The notes: a model not told the origin generated them from the sequence alone. 64,000 nt of DNA from Myroides marinus (GCF_900109075.1 NZ_FNYS01000003.1:1-64000); one strand, 5' to 3'; shown: positions 8,286-17,153, numbered from the stretch's first letter. Numbers and translations: made by a program.

Positions 8286-9827
8286 ATGATAAATAATATG
8301 AGTTTTGCAGCACTTAAAAAAAGTGTTGCACCAGGCCTTGTGGTCTTTTTAGTCGCACTTCCTTTGTGTTTAGGAATTGCGTTAGCTTCTGGAGCTCCGC
8401 CTATTGCAGGAATTATATCAGGAGTTATAGGAGGAATTGTAGTGGGAGTTTTAAGTAATTCTAATGTTAGTGTGAGCGGTCCGGCAGCAGGATTAGCAGC
8501 TATTATATTAGGAGCTATTACAGAGTTAGGATCGTTTCAATTATTCTTAGCTGCAGGAGTTATTGCAGGAGTTATCCAAATAGTCTTAGGACTTTTAAAA
8601 TCAGGAACTATAGCTAACTATTTTCCTTCAAGTGTTATAGAAGGAATGTTGGCAGGTATTGGATTAGTGATTTTAATTAAACAGATTCCTTTAGTATTTG
8701 GTGTTGATTCAGTAGGAGACATCACTTCATTTGCTTCAGTGCAAATGGGGACTGTAATTATAACAGTAGTGTCTTTAGCTATCTTGTTGCTTTGGAATAA
8801 GATGAAGTGGACTAAAAAAGTGTCTTTTCTTCCTGCAGCCTTGATAGTGGTAGTGGTGGGAATATTACTTAACCAATTTTGGATTGCTACAGAGAGTTCT
8901 TTAGCAATCGAATCATCAAGATTAGTATCTATTCCTGCATTTGACAGTTTATCAGATATTACCTCAATATTTGTTTTCCCAGATTGGGCTGGTTTTACTA
9001 ATCCTGCCGTATGGGTAATAGGAGGTACTATTGCTATTGTAGCCTCTATTGAAACATTATTGTGTATCGAAGCTACGGATAGATTAGATCCGTTAAAACG
9101 CCATACAGATACCAATAGAGAGTTAAAAGTACAAGGATTAGGAAATATACTGAGTTCTTTATTAGGGGGATTACCTATGACTTCTGTAGTAGTGCGTTCG
9201 TCTGCGAATGTTAATGCAGGAGGACTGTATAAAGCATCAGCAGTAATACACGGTATATTCTTACTTGTAGCTGTAGTGTCATTGCCATTAGTGTTAAACA
9301 TGATTCCTCTTGCCTCATTAGCAGCAGTATTAATATTAGTGGGATACAACTTAGCCAAACCAGCTGTAGTAATGCACTTTTGGCATAAAGGTTACACACA
9401 GTTTATCCCTTTTATAATCACATTTATTATGGTAGTAGCTACCGATTTATTAGTCGGAGTTCTTATAGGTATGGGAGTTAGTGTACTATTCCTACTTATA
9501 GGTAATGTCCGCAAAGCATTCTCTATGAATCGCTCTATTAAGGAAGAACAATTAGTTTATACGTTGACATTAGCAGAAGAAGTATCATTCTTAAATAAAA
9601 CTGCGATAAAGAATAGATTGTATCAGTTGCCAGATAACTGTCACTTATCTATAGATGCTAAGCGTATGGGGTATATCCATATTGATGTATTAGAATTGAT
9701 AGAGAATTTTATCAATGAGAAAGCAAAAGAAAAAAACATACTAATTACAACAACAGGTTTCCACAAAGAAATAAAAGTATCAGGAGACCAACAGAACATT
9801 ATTTTATCACACAGAAAAACTATATAA
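8286..9827 (+). CDS. SulP-family anion (probably bicarbonate) transporter
   Basis: A 513-residue inner-membrane transporter with about 10-12 hydrophobic segments. The opening (VAPGLVVFLVALPLCLGIAL) and the SGPAAGLAAI segment are the conserved SulP/SLC26 regions. The C-terminal part from about residue 430 is soluble and matches a STAS-like domain in position. The start may be the ATG at 8286 or 8298. It is followed after two bases by a beta-carbonic anhydrase gene. In the wider family this pairing points to bicarbonate rather than sulfate transport, as in BicA-like carriers. The substrate is inferred from the partner gene. Confidence 0.88.
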   Translation: MINNMSFAALKKSVAPGLVVFLVALPLCLGIALASGAPPIAGIISGVIGGIVVGVLSNSNVSVSGPAAGLAAIILGAITELGSFQLFLAAGVIAGVIQIVLGLLKSGTIANYFPSSVIEGMLAGIGLVILIKQIPLVFGVDSVGDITSFASVQMGTVIITVVSLAILLLWNKMKWTKKVSFLPAALIVVVVGILLNQFWIATESSLAIESSRLVSIPAFDSLSDITSIFVFPDWAGFTNPAVWVIGGTIAIVASIETLLCIEATDRLDPLKRHTDTNRELKVQGLGNILSSLLGGLPMTSVVVRSSANVNAGGLYKASAVIHGIFLLVAVVSLPLVLNMIPLASLAAVLILVGYNLAKPAVVMHFWHKGYTQFIPFIITFIMVVATDLLVGVLIGMGVSVLFLLIGNVRKAFSMNRSIKEEQLVYTLTLAEEVSFLNKTAIKNRLYQLPDNCHLSIDAKRMGYIHIDVLELIENFINEKAKEKNILITTTGFHKEIKVSGDQQNIILSHRKTI

Positions 9828-9829
9828 TT

Positions 9830-10453
9830 ATGAATTCATTTACAAAAGAAATATTAGCAAACACAACACCAGCACAAAGTTTAGAGTTATTGTTAGAAGG
9901 GAACAACCGCTTTGTAAACAATTTAAAATTCAATAGAAACTTCTTACACCAATTACAAGAAACAAAAGATGGGCAACACCCTCATGCTGTTATTCTAAGT
10001 TGTATGGATAGTAGAGCTCCATTAGAGCACGTATTAGATCAAGGAATTGGAGATATCTTTAGTTTGAGAATTGCAGGAAATGTATTGACAGACGAGGTAA
10101 TAGGAAGTATGGAATACGCATGTAATGTGGTTGGAAGTAAGCTGATTATGGTGTTAGGGCACAGTAGATGTGGTGCAGTAACAGGAGCGTGTAATCACAC
10201 AACTTTAGGTAAGTTAGATACTATTTTAGAGCGCATACACCCTGTAGTAGATAAAGTAAAAGCTAAACACGCAGGAGAAGATATTTCTCCAAGTGAATTA
10301 GTAGAATTAGTAACTGTGGAGAACGTAAGAGCAATCGTTCAACAATTACAAAGTGTTAGTCCATCTTTAACAAAGCTGATTGCTGAGGAGAAGATTGGAG
10401 TAGTTGGAGCTTATTACGATGTAGTAAGTGGTAAAGTGGAGTTGATCTGCTAA
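9830..10453 (+). CDS. Beta-carbonic anhydrase
   Basis: Interconverts CO2 and bicarbonate. The 207-residue cytosolic enzyme shows the complete zinc site: Cys58-x-Asp60-x-Arg62 in SCMDSRAP, and His111-x-x-Cys114 in GHSRCGAVTGA. It is two bases behind the SulP gene, so the two are surely one operon, with the anhydrase setting the bicarbonate/CO2 balance at the inner side of the transporter. A strong terminator follows. Confidence 0.95.
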   Translation: MNSFTKEILANTTPAQSLELLLEGNNRFVNNLKFNRNFLHQLQETKDGQHPHAVILSCMDSRAPLEHVLDQGIGDIFSLRIAGNVLTDEVIGSMEYACNVVGSKLIMVLGHSRCGAVTGACNHTTLGKLDTILERIHPVVDKVKAKHAGEDISPSELVELVTVENVRAIVQQLQSVSPSLTKLIAEEKIGVVGAYYDVVSGKVELIC

Positions 10454-10473
10454 GATTATTTGATTAGAGGAAG

Positions 10474-10503
10474 AAAGGGTGTCAGTATTGACACCCTTTT
10501 TTT
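10474..10503 (+). terminator. Terminator of the SulP-carbonic anhydrase operon
   Basis: The AAAGGGTGTCA / TGACACCCTTT hairpin has a 4-base loop and a following T-run. It overlaps the end of the broken toxin gene on the other strand. Confidence 0.85.
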
Positions 10504-10797
10504 ATAAAGGATATTTATCGATATTTTGATAAGTGTTAAATACTGCTGCGATATATACGGTTTGTTTGTAAGGATTGATTCTAAAAAAAAAATGACATAC
10601 GGAAATTTCTTAATCGAAATAACACGTATGTCATTATATCTTATTTGAAGGAAAGGATTAACCTTTAATACCTTTATTGTTTTATCAAATTGTCGTTTAA
10701 AAGATTCTAAAGCTTGTTTAGAGATAGAGTAGTAATACTCAAATATATCATCTAAGTCTTGTATAGTACTTGGAAGAATAACTATATTATAAGTCAT
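10502..10797 (-). pseudogene. ParE/RelE-family toxin gene, frameshifted
   Basis: The N-terminal two thirds (MTYNIVILPSTIQDLDDIFE, later VISIKKFPYVIFF) is a typical ParE/RelE-superfamily fold. In the 10-base A-run at 10583-10592 (T-run on the coding strand) the frame changes. Read on in the correct frame, the gene gives RINPYKQTVYIAAVFNTYQ, then ends NIDKYPL at a stop at 10502-10504, exactly the expected ParE C-terminus. Without correction it runs to 10456 with an unrelated tail through the terminator. One more base, or two fewer, in the run restores the gene. It may be a decayed gene, slippage-controlled switching, or a sequencing error. Confidence 0.8.
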
Positions 10798-11002
10798 ACT
10801 TTTTATATAGCTGTTTTAAAGCATCGTTTAGAGGAACATAACTCTAAGTTGGTTCTGCAAGGCGTTGTTCTAAGATTCCTTGTTGCTCTAATGTAATTGT
10901 AAGATCATCTATCTGTTCACTATACTCAGCACCTATTATTTCAAGAAATTCTTGAAATACAGCTTGCTTGTTATTTGGTATTATAACGTGGTAGCTTATC
11001 AC
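10787..11002 (-). pseudogene. Cognate antitoxin gene with an in-frame stop
   Basis: Just upstream of the toxin, overlapping its start, a minus-strand frame from a GTG at 11002 gives VISYHVIIPNNKQAVFQEF, then ends DALKQLYKKYDL. This is about 71 codons and looks like a small antitoxin. A TAG at 10844-10846 interrupts it after QRLAEPT, so only about 53 residues could be made. The stop codon overlaps the toxin ATG, the coupling usual in such modules. No better ATG start is visible upstream. With the toxin frameshift, both partners look inactive. Confidence 0.65.
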
Positions 11003-11170
11003 GGTGGTGTGTTTAAGTAATTGATTGTTAATTTTTTACTTTTACAAAGTTATTGTTTTTATTTTGGGTTTAAGTTATAAAAATGAACCTTTTTTGATAA
11101 AAGTTTATTAAATACAATATGTTGTATAAGTGCTTAGTATGTACTAAATCTATATAGTTTTGATTTCAAT

Positions 11171-11243
11171 GAATCCGTTGTAATTCCGTTATGAGTCCGT
11201 AGTGAGTCCGTTAAAATGATAAAAACAACGGAGTGAGGACGGA
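11171..11243. repeat. 11-bp phased array with TCCGT core, plus two inverted copies
   Basis: TCCG begins at 11174, 11185, 11196 and 11207, each 11 bases apart, in units like TATGAGTCCGT. Two opposite-strand copies (CGGA) begin at 11229 and 11240, again 11 apart. The surrounding 11003-11421 spacer carries nothing else I recognise. Confidence 0.75.
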
Positions 11244-11445
11244 ATTATTAGGCAGTCATAGTTGATAGATGCATAGTAGGATTTTTACAGATCGATAGTA
11301 GTACTAAGGATAACCTTGTTGTTTTAAGCGTTAAATATGTTCATTCATGTCACTTTATCGTCGAAAATTAAAGACATTTTTATAATTTGCAAGTTACTAA
11401 TTGTTTAAATAGAGATGATTAGTGACCTTATTAACTAAATTAAAA

Positions 11446-12009
11446 ATGAGAGAATTTATATTTGATTGTGTTGATACAACACGTTTTGAACTGAGAATAT
11501 TGGAATGTGAAACTTATCAAGAATTCCTTAAAATAGCTACAGATGAAGAAATGCTTTATTATATAGGAATACCTAGTACTGAAGTAGCTGAAGAAAAGAA
11601 AAAAGCTCAGTATGGGTTTCGTACATATAATAAATCATATTTGATGTTTTTGATTATAGATAGAGAAACATCAGAGATTTTAGGTTATTGTGGGTATCAT
11701 ACTTGGTATCTGGAGCATGATAGAGCAGAGATAGGGTATGGTCTTTATAGCGATAATTGGAAAGGAAAAGGAGTAATGACTGAGGTATTAAATACTGTTC
11801 TTCATTATGGTTTCACTGAAATGAACTTAAGACGTGTAGAAGCGTTTATTAGCCCTGATAATGTAGCATCATTAAGCACTGTTAAGAAGTTCGGATTTAT
11901 AAAAGAAGGCCAGTTAAGAAGCCATTACGTGAAGGGAGATAATATAGAAGATTCGGTTGTGTATAGTCTTTTAATTAATGAGTATAATAGTATGAATTCA
12001 AATAAGTAA
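11446..12009 (+). CDS. RimJ/RimL-type GNAT acetyltransferase
   Basis: I start at the ATG at 11446 (MREFIFDCVDTTRFELRIL, 187 residues); a GTG at 11422 would add eight. The fold elements run in order: a LRILECETYQEF opening, the CoA loop around NWKGKGVMTEVLN, and SPDNVASLSTVKKFGF as motif B. It transfers an acetyl group to an amine; the acceptor is unknown. It heads five same-strand genes with gaps of 4-39 bases. Relatives include ribosomal-protein acetyltransferases and resistance enzymes such as the MccE acetyltransferase domain. The neighbouring S66 peptidase makes the resistance role attractive but unproven. Confidence 0.82.
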   Translation: MREFIFDCVDTTRFELRILECETYQEFLKIATDEEMLYYIGIPSTEVAEEKKKAQYGFRTYNKSYLMFLIIDRETSEILGYCGYHTWYLEHDRAEIGYGLYSDNWKGKGVMTEVLNTVLHYGFTEMNLRRVEAFISPDNVASLSTVKKFGFIKEGQLRSHYVKGDNIEDSVVYSLLINEYNSMNSNK

Positions 12010-12013
12010 TGAG

Positions 12014-12868
12014 ATGAATGTAAGTATTAGTAATTTAAAACATATTACAATTGTAGAATTAGTAGAAGTATTTAATGATTCTTTTTCTGATTATATTCTT
12101 CCTTTTCATCTGACAGAGGAGAGCTTATCCTTTAAAATTAATAGTGAATTGATTGATCTCGAATTGTCTGTTGGAGCCTATGATGGAGCACGATTAGTTG
12201 GGTTTATGCTTACAGGGGTTAGAAGAGAAGGAGAAGAAGTCTACTATTATAATGCAGGTACAGGAGTAAGACCGTCTCATCGAGGCTTGAGATTGGTAGC
12301 GTTGATGTATGATTATGCTTTGCCAATTTGGGAAAAAGGAGGAAAAAAAGTAACGCTAACCTTAGAAGTAATTAAAGGTAATGATAAAGCTATTAAAGCT
12401 TATCAAGCGCAGGGCTATGAGATAAGTAGAGATTTATTGTGTTTCAAAGGAGATCCTAGAGAGGTTCATTACATCGATAATAATATAGTGATAAAGGATG
12501 TAGAAGAAGTGTGTTGGAATACAGTGACTCCTTTTTGGGATATACAACCTAGTTGGCAGAACTCTATAGCAGTGCTTAATCAAGCTAAAGAAGATGTACG
12601 ATATAAATTAGCAGAGTATAATGGCGAAATAGTTGGTTATATTGCTTATCATAAGAGTAGTGGTAAAGTTTTTCAGATAGCAGTATCTAAGGCATACCGC
12701 CATAAGCGTATAGGCAGATTATTGATTAATGATGTAGTCAATATGTTAGAAAAACCATTATTAGTAACGAATGTGGATCATAGAGGAAGTGAAGTAGTAG
12801 ATTTCTTAAATAAGATAGGATTAGAGATGTATATTACTCAACATGAAATGACGAAGAGAGTTAAATAA
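12014..12868 (+). CDS. Tandem-domain GNAT acetyltransferase
   Basis: A 284-residue protein with two GNAT-like halves. The first has TGVRPSHRGLRLVALMYDY as its CoA loop near 92-110 and a KAIKAYQAQGYE motif B. The second has IAVSKAYRHKRIGRLLINDV near 215-235 as its CoA loop. Two-domain GNATs of this size often modify antibiotics or peptides, but the acceptor is not readable. It starts four bases after the previous gene and precedes the S66 peptidase by 18 bases, so it belongs to the same operon. Confidence 0.8.
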   Translation: MNVSISNLKHITIVELVEVFNDSFSDYILPFHLTEESLSFKINSELIDLELSVGAYDGARLVGFMLTGVRREGEEVYYYNAGTGVRPSHRGLRLVALMYDYALPIWEKGGKKVTLTLEVIKGNDKAIKAYQAQGYEISRDLLCFKGDPREVHYIDNNIVIKDVEEVCWNTVTPFWDIQPSWQNSIAVLNQAKEDVRYKLAEYNGEIVGYIAYHKSSGKVFQIAVSKAYRHKRIGRLLINDVVNMLEKPLLVTNVDHRGSEVVDFLNKIGLEMYITQHEMTKRVK

Positions 12869-12886
12869 ATTTAATACAACAATGGT

Positions 12887-13922
12887 ATGCAGTTAGTAAA
12901 ACCAAAAGGATTAAAACAAGGAGATACTGTAGCTACTATTTCTCTCTCTTGGGGAGGTGCTGGAGATTTACCTCATAGATATAAAGTAGGAAAGCATCAA
13001 ATAGAAAGTGTTTTTGACCTTAATGTAGTAGAAACTACTAATGCATTAAGATCAGCTCAGTGGATATATGATAACCCTAAAGCGAGAGCTGAGGACTTAA
13101 TGGAAGCGTTTAGAAATCCAGATATTAAAGCGATTATCAGTAATATAGGCGGAGAGGATAGTATTCGTTTATTAAAGTATATTGATTTTAATGTAATTCG
13201 TGATAATCCTAAAATTTTTATGGGGTTTTCTGATAGTACAGTTACTCATTTTATGTGCCTTAAAGCAGGGTTAAGTTCATTCTATGGAACATCAGTATTA
13301 GTCGGTTTTGCTGAGAATGGAGGAATGCACAAATATCAAGTAGAAGATATAAAACGTACTTTGTTTTGTAACAAGGCTATAGGTGAAATACATCCTAATA
13401 AAGAAGGATGGACAACTGAATATCTAGATTGGTTTGATATTTCATTACAACATACTAAGAGGAAATTGACGCCTAGTAATGGGTGGAGGTTCTTAAGAGG
13501 GGGAAAGTAAAGTTCAAGGCCCTTTAATAGGAGGGTGTTTAGAAGTACTAGATATGATAAAGGGTACAATAATATGGCCAGAGTTAGAAGTATGGAGAGG
13601 AGCAATATTGTTTTTAGAATCATCAGAGGAGAAGCCTGATCCGAAATATGTAAAGTATTGGTTAATGGGGTTTGCAGCTATGGGAATTCTAGATGTAATA
13701 AATGGAATAATAGTAGGTAGACCTTATGATAATGAATTCGTACAGGAATATGATGCTGTAATCTTACAGGTACTAAATGAAGAAGGATTGTATTCTCTAC
13801 CAGTAATTACTCAAATGGACTTTGGGCATACTTGTCCTACTTTTACGTTGCCTTATGGTAGAATAGCAGAAATTGATTGTGAAAATAAGAGTTTTAGTAT
13901 TTTAGAAAATGCTGTGGATTAA
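12887..13922 (+). pseudogene. S66-family serine peptidase (LD-carboxypeptidase/MccF-like), frameshifted
   Basis: Two consecutive frames together form one peptidase. The first (12887-13510) carries the nucleophile motif GFSDSTVTHF. The second (to 13922) carries the glutamate in LFLESSEE and the histidine in FGHTCPTFTLPYG, giving the complete Ser-Glu-His triad. The break is the G5 run at 13499-13503. With four Gs the frame continues as RGESKVQGPLIGGCLEVLD and joins both parts. The family cleaves LD-tetrapeptides of murein or, as MccF, microcin C and related aminoacyl nucleotides. It may be inactivated, or one base was miscalled. Confidence 0.85.
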
Positions 13923-13961
13923 TGATGTAATTAAATACAGAACTAATTTAGGTTAATTAAG

Positions 13962-14687
13962 ATGAAAGATAAATTATATCACGATGAGAGTTTAGTTCAA
14001 TTCTATGATTATGACAATGAGAGAACTAGTGATTATGATCAGTATTTAGCTATAGCAGATAAAGTAGAGCGTGTTTTGGACTTAGGATGTGGTACTGGAA
14101 GATTAGCAGTAGAATTAGCAAAACAAGGAAAGCAAGTTGTTGGAGTAGAGTTCGCATCTGCGATGCTTGATGTAGCAAAACTTAGAAGTTCATTAGTAGA
14201 ATGGATACAAGGGGATGCAAGATCAATACGTTTAGATCAGAAGTTTGATTTAATTATTTTGTCAGGACATGTATTTCAGGTTTTTTTGACAAAAGAAGAT
14301 CGATTAGCTGTTTTAGAAACAATAAAAGAGCATTTAAGTCCCAAAGGGAGATACATCTTCGATAGTAGAAACCCCTTGGCAAAAGATTGGTTAACTTGGA
14401 CAAAAGAAGAATCAATACGAAGGTTTAGTCACCCTCTTTTTGGAGAAGTTACTGCGTGGAATACAATAGAAGGAGACGCAAAAGAACTTATATATTCTAC
14501 TTTTTATATTGTAGAAAATACAAAGGATGAGTATAGTGCCAAATCAAAAATATCTTTTCCAACGGTGAATGAAATTGCAACGTTAGTGTCAGAAGTTGGA
14601 TTAGGTATTGCGAATGTGTATGGAGATTGGCACTTTAATTTATACACAGAGTCTAGTGAAGAAATTATATGGTATGGTTATGCCTAA
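13962..14687 (+). CDS. Class I SAM-dependent methyltransferase
   Basis: A 241-residue cytosolic protein. VLDLGCGTGRLAVELAKQG near 38-56 is the SAM-binding motif I. VGVEFASAMLDVA is the motif II acidic loop, and FDLIILSGHVFQVF the post-I strand. These place it among small-molecule methyltransferases of the UbiE/BioC-like group. It lies 39 bases after the broken peptidase and 14 before the deaminase gene, in the same operon. The acceptor is unknown; the context of modifying enzymes suggests a small molecule. Confidence 0.82.
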   Translation: MKDKLYHDESLVQFYDYDNERTSDYDQYLAIADKVERVLDLGCGTGRLAVELAKQGKQVVGVEFASAMLDVAKLRSSLVEWIQGDARSIRLDQKFDLIILSGHVFQVFLTKEDRLAVLETIKEHLSPKGRYIFDSRNPLAKDWLTWTKEESIRRFSHPLFGEVTAWNTIEGDAKELIYSTFYIVENTKDEYSAKSKISFPTVNEIATLVSEVGLGIANVYGDWHFNLYTESSEEIIWYGYA

Positions 14688-14701
14688 TAAATTGATATAA
14701 A

Positions 14702-15100
14702 ATGGAAAGTAAAAAGCTAAAAGAAATAGCTCAGTCATATGCTAAGCATAGAGAATTAAATGATTTTATTACTTATGGTAGTGTTGCTGCAGCTATAGAA
14801 ACTATAGATGGTAATGTATATACAGGTGTAAGTATAGATACTGCCTGCTCGATGGGATTCTGCGCAGAACATGGAGCTGTATCAGAAATGCTAAAGCATG
14901 GTGAGAATAAAATAAGTAAAGTAGTGGCTGTAACAGAAGAAGGTAAGGCTGTCCCTCCATGTGGGAGATGCAGAGAATTAATGTCTCAATTATCACAAGA
15001 AAATGAGAATGCTATGGTAGAGGTGGAAGACAACTGTTTTGTTACTTTAGGATCACTGATGCCTTACGATTGGAAAAAAGGAATGAACAGAGAGTGGTAA
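14702..15100 (+). CDS. Cytidine/blasticidin-S deaminase-like protein
   Basis: A 132-residue zinc deaminase. CAEHGAVSEML carries the first zinc ligand and catalytic glutamate (C-A-E), and PPCGRCRE gives the other two cysteines. With TACSMGFCAEH and the short length it resembles blasticidin-S deaminase and related cytidine deaminases more than a standard Cdd of the pyrimidine salvage pathway. The reaction would be hydrolytic removal of a cytosine amino group. It ends the five-gene operon. Salvage of pyrimidines is the alternative role. Confidence 0.82.
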   Translation: MESKKLKEIAQSYAKHRELNDFITYGSVAAAIETIDGNVYTGVSIDTACSMGFCAEHGAVSEMLKHGENKISKVVAVTEEGKAVPPCGRCRELMSQLSQENENAMVEVEDNCFVTLGSLMPYDWKKGMNREW

Positions 15101-15239
15101 TTTAGATTACAGCATATATTAATCTGTTTTTTCGGTTTTAATTAACATCGGTTTGACATATTTTGTTCAAGTATGAAGTGAAGAAATATGTATCTTTCAA
15201 TGCAGAATTAAATACTAAAAAAACACATTCTTTTAGACT

Positions 15240-15950
15240 ATGGGATTGCATATAGGAGGACTAGTTATCGATAGAAACTTTCAATCAGATATCAAAGAGT
15301 TAGAACAGATATTGGGTAAGAGAATAGTTTTTGAACAAGAGACTACATTTAAGAAAGCTTCTGCTAATGATAAAGAAAAAGATTCTATTGATTTGTTTTT
15401 TTCTGATTCAGGAACATTGATACTAATGAATATAGAACAGGCTTCTACCTTATTTAAGGCAAAGGGTCAACAGGCTGTTTCTTTTGTAATTGATGAAGAG
15501 TCAATGACTTTTGGAGTTCATTATACGCGTAATGGTTTCTTAATAAGAAAGATAATTGAGGTTGAAGGTGAGGTTGTTGAGAGAAAAGGAGAACAATTAG
15601 AGTTTGAAGAATCAGAAGAGGATAAGATAGAACTGATTTATCATTTAATAGAGGAGGTATTAGATGAACACCTTTGGGATATTAAACCTGATACAGTATG
15701 TATGCGTTATCAATTAGAAGATATTGATAAAGAGTCTAAACAGGAGCAAGAGATAAGCATTCATCCTACAATTGAATTCGAAGATTTAGAAGAGTTTCCT
15801 ACAGAAAAGACAACTCAACAAATTATTAATCATCAAGAGGAGATAACAAAGGTTAAAAGACCTAAGAAGTCAATACTTAAAAAGGTGATTAGAGGTTTAG
15901 GTCTAGAAGAAACAGACTTCAATATTATAAAAAAAAGAAAAGGGGAATAA
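15240..15950 (+). CDS. Uncharacterised acidic protein
   Basis: A 236-residue protein with no motif I recognise. The first two thirds look like a compact alpha/beta domain (MGLHIGGLVIDRNFQSDI, ILMNIEQASTLFK). After about residue 115 it becomes strongly acidic (EGEQLEFEESEEDKIE-type sequence). The end is a basic tail (KRPKKSILKKVIRGLG). There is no signal peptide or membrane segment, so it should be cytosolic. The gene stands alone and its stop codon lies inside the following terminator. Function unknown. Confidence 0.7.
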   Translation: MGLHIGGLVIDRNFQSDIKELEQILGKRIVFEQETTFKKASANDKEKDSIDLFFSDSGTLILMNIEQASTLFKAKGQQAVSFVIDEESMTFGVHYTRNGFLIRKIIEVEGEVVERKGEQLEFEESEEDKIELIYHLIEEVLDEHLWDIKPDTVCMRYQLEDIDKESKQEQEISIHPTIEFEDLEEFPTEKTTQQIINHQEEITKVKRPKKSILKKVIRGLGLEETDFNIIKKRKGE

Positions 15951-15964
15951 ATATTCCCCTTTTT
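15938..15964. terminator. Bidirectional terminator overlapping a stop codon
   Basis: AAAAGGGGAAT and ATTCCCCTTTT pair around a 4-base loop. It serves the convergent genes ending at 15950 (+) and 15967 (-). Confidence 0.85.
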
Positions 15965-15966
15965 CA

Positions 15967-16560
15967 TTATATTTTTTTTTCCTCTGCAGGTTTGTTTTTA
16001 TTGATTTCATCCTGAAGTTGACGTCTTATTTTTTGTTCGCGTTCTAAAGATGATTTTCTTAATTCATCAAGCTCTTCTTCAGTTTCAGTTAGCTTACTTT
16101 TAACTTCTTTGATATCCATGAAGCTCTTTTTAAATCTGTAGTATATAACTCCTAATAGAATTATAAGTACACCTATTATCGCCCATATAATCGTTAAGAA
16201 TGTAGATTTTTCAGACGATAAACCTAATACTTCTATATTAGTTGTTTTAGTTAAAGATGTTTGTAAAGAATCTTGAGTAACTTTTAATTTAGCTGTTAAT
16301 GCTTCTACAGAGTCCTTATGTTCTTGTGAAGCATCTTTATTATTTACTATAGTTAAGTGTAACTTAGTTAAAGAGTCATTTACGTTCTTTTGTAATTGTT
16401 GTAATTTATCTAGTTGAACAATTTTTGAGTTTTGCCAATTCGTTGATTCGTTTAGTAAAGTGTTGAATTGGCTGTCTATTGTATTTGTATTGTCCTGTGC
16501 GAAACCAGCAATATTAAATGCACATAAAACAATAGCCAATGTAAATCTTTTTTTCATCAA
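15967..16560 (-). CDS. Exported/membrane coiled-coil protein of unknown function
   Basis: A 197-residue product. It has a signal peptide (MMKKRFTLAIVLCAFNIAGFAQ) with cleavage likely after FAQ. A helical, Q/K/S-rich periplasmic part runs over 40-105 with coiled-coil character. One membrane span lies near 122-142 (TIIWAIIGVLIILLGVIYY). A charged cytoplasmic coiled coil follows (KSKLTETEEELDELRKSS). Similar flavobacterial proteins exist and, from memory, have been mislabelled as tRNA methyltransferases; nothing here supports that. It may be a structural or sensory membrane protein. Confidence 0.7.
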   Translation of the reverse strand: MMKKRFTLAIVLCAFNIAGFAQDNTNTIDSQFNTLLNESTNWQNSKIVQLDKLQQLQKNVNDSLTKLHLTIVNNKDASQEHKDSVEALTAKLKVTQDSLQTSLTKTTNIEVLGLSSEKSTFLTIIWAIIGVLIILLGVIYYRFKKSFMDIKEVKSKLTETEEELDELRKSSLEREQKIRRQLQDEINKNKPAEEKKI

Positions 16561-17153
16561 TATTTTTTATTCCTGTATCCTTGTTTAGACACTTGTTGTT
16601 ATATAATTCCGATCGTTAGTAAACATATATTAAGAATAAAAAGGAAGGTAGAATAGATAATACTAATTAGTTTGTCTTTAAAAAATGTATGAGAGTACAT
16701 ATAAAGACCAAAAATAACTATCTCCTTATTTGAAATCTTTCTGATTTTGTTTACAAGTGCAATATATAAAATGTTTATTATTATTTAAAATTGATTTAAA
16801 ATTATTATAATTTTTAAGTGTTTATCAGTATAAGTGTTTGTTTGGTTCTTTTTTGTGACGTGATATCTGCTTTTTTTCTAATAATATGTAAAAAAATTAT
16901 AAGAATGAAGCTTAGACATATATTTCAAAGTGGTAATAAAGGGATGTAAAACATTAAAAAATCCCATTAATCATATACTTAAATGCTAAGCTCAAGCTTA
17001 TTTTAAGGCTTTGTGACTTTAAATATCTTGTTGAGTAATAACTAAGAGGTGTTAATATTTAATTGTAATAATAGGTATTTAGTACCATAATCTCATGGGT
17101 AGAAATAAAAAAACCGTTGATGACTCAACGGTTTAATATATTATTTTTTAATT
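16561..17153. other. 593-base AT-rich spacer
   Basis: Between two minus-strand genes. Apart from the terminator at 17108-17136 I find no gene, RNA or repeat. It likely includes the promoter of the coiled-coil membrane protein gene, although no TAnnTTTG box stands out near its start. Confidence 0.5.
17108..17136 (-). terminator. Terminator of the lipoprotein gene at 17154-18167
   Basis: The AAACCGTTGA / TCAACGGTTT hairpin has a 4-base loop. The flanking A-run on the plus strand reads as a T-run on the minus strand. Confidence 0.8.

Noticed and set aside
8098..8289. 63-codon frame beginning with GTG before the SulP gene
   Set aside because: Non-ATG start, no motif, and it only overlaps the transporter start by chance (ATGATAA).
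8618..9358. 246-codon minus-strand frame inside the SulP gene
   Set aside because: It lies wholly antisense to a well-conserved transporter and has no family features.
10456..10501. C-terminal extension of the ParE-like toxin in its first frame
   Set aside because: It translates the terminator of the opposite operon; the other frame gives the expected ParE end.
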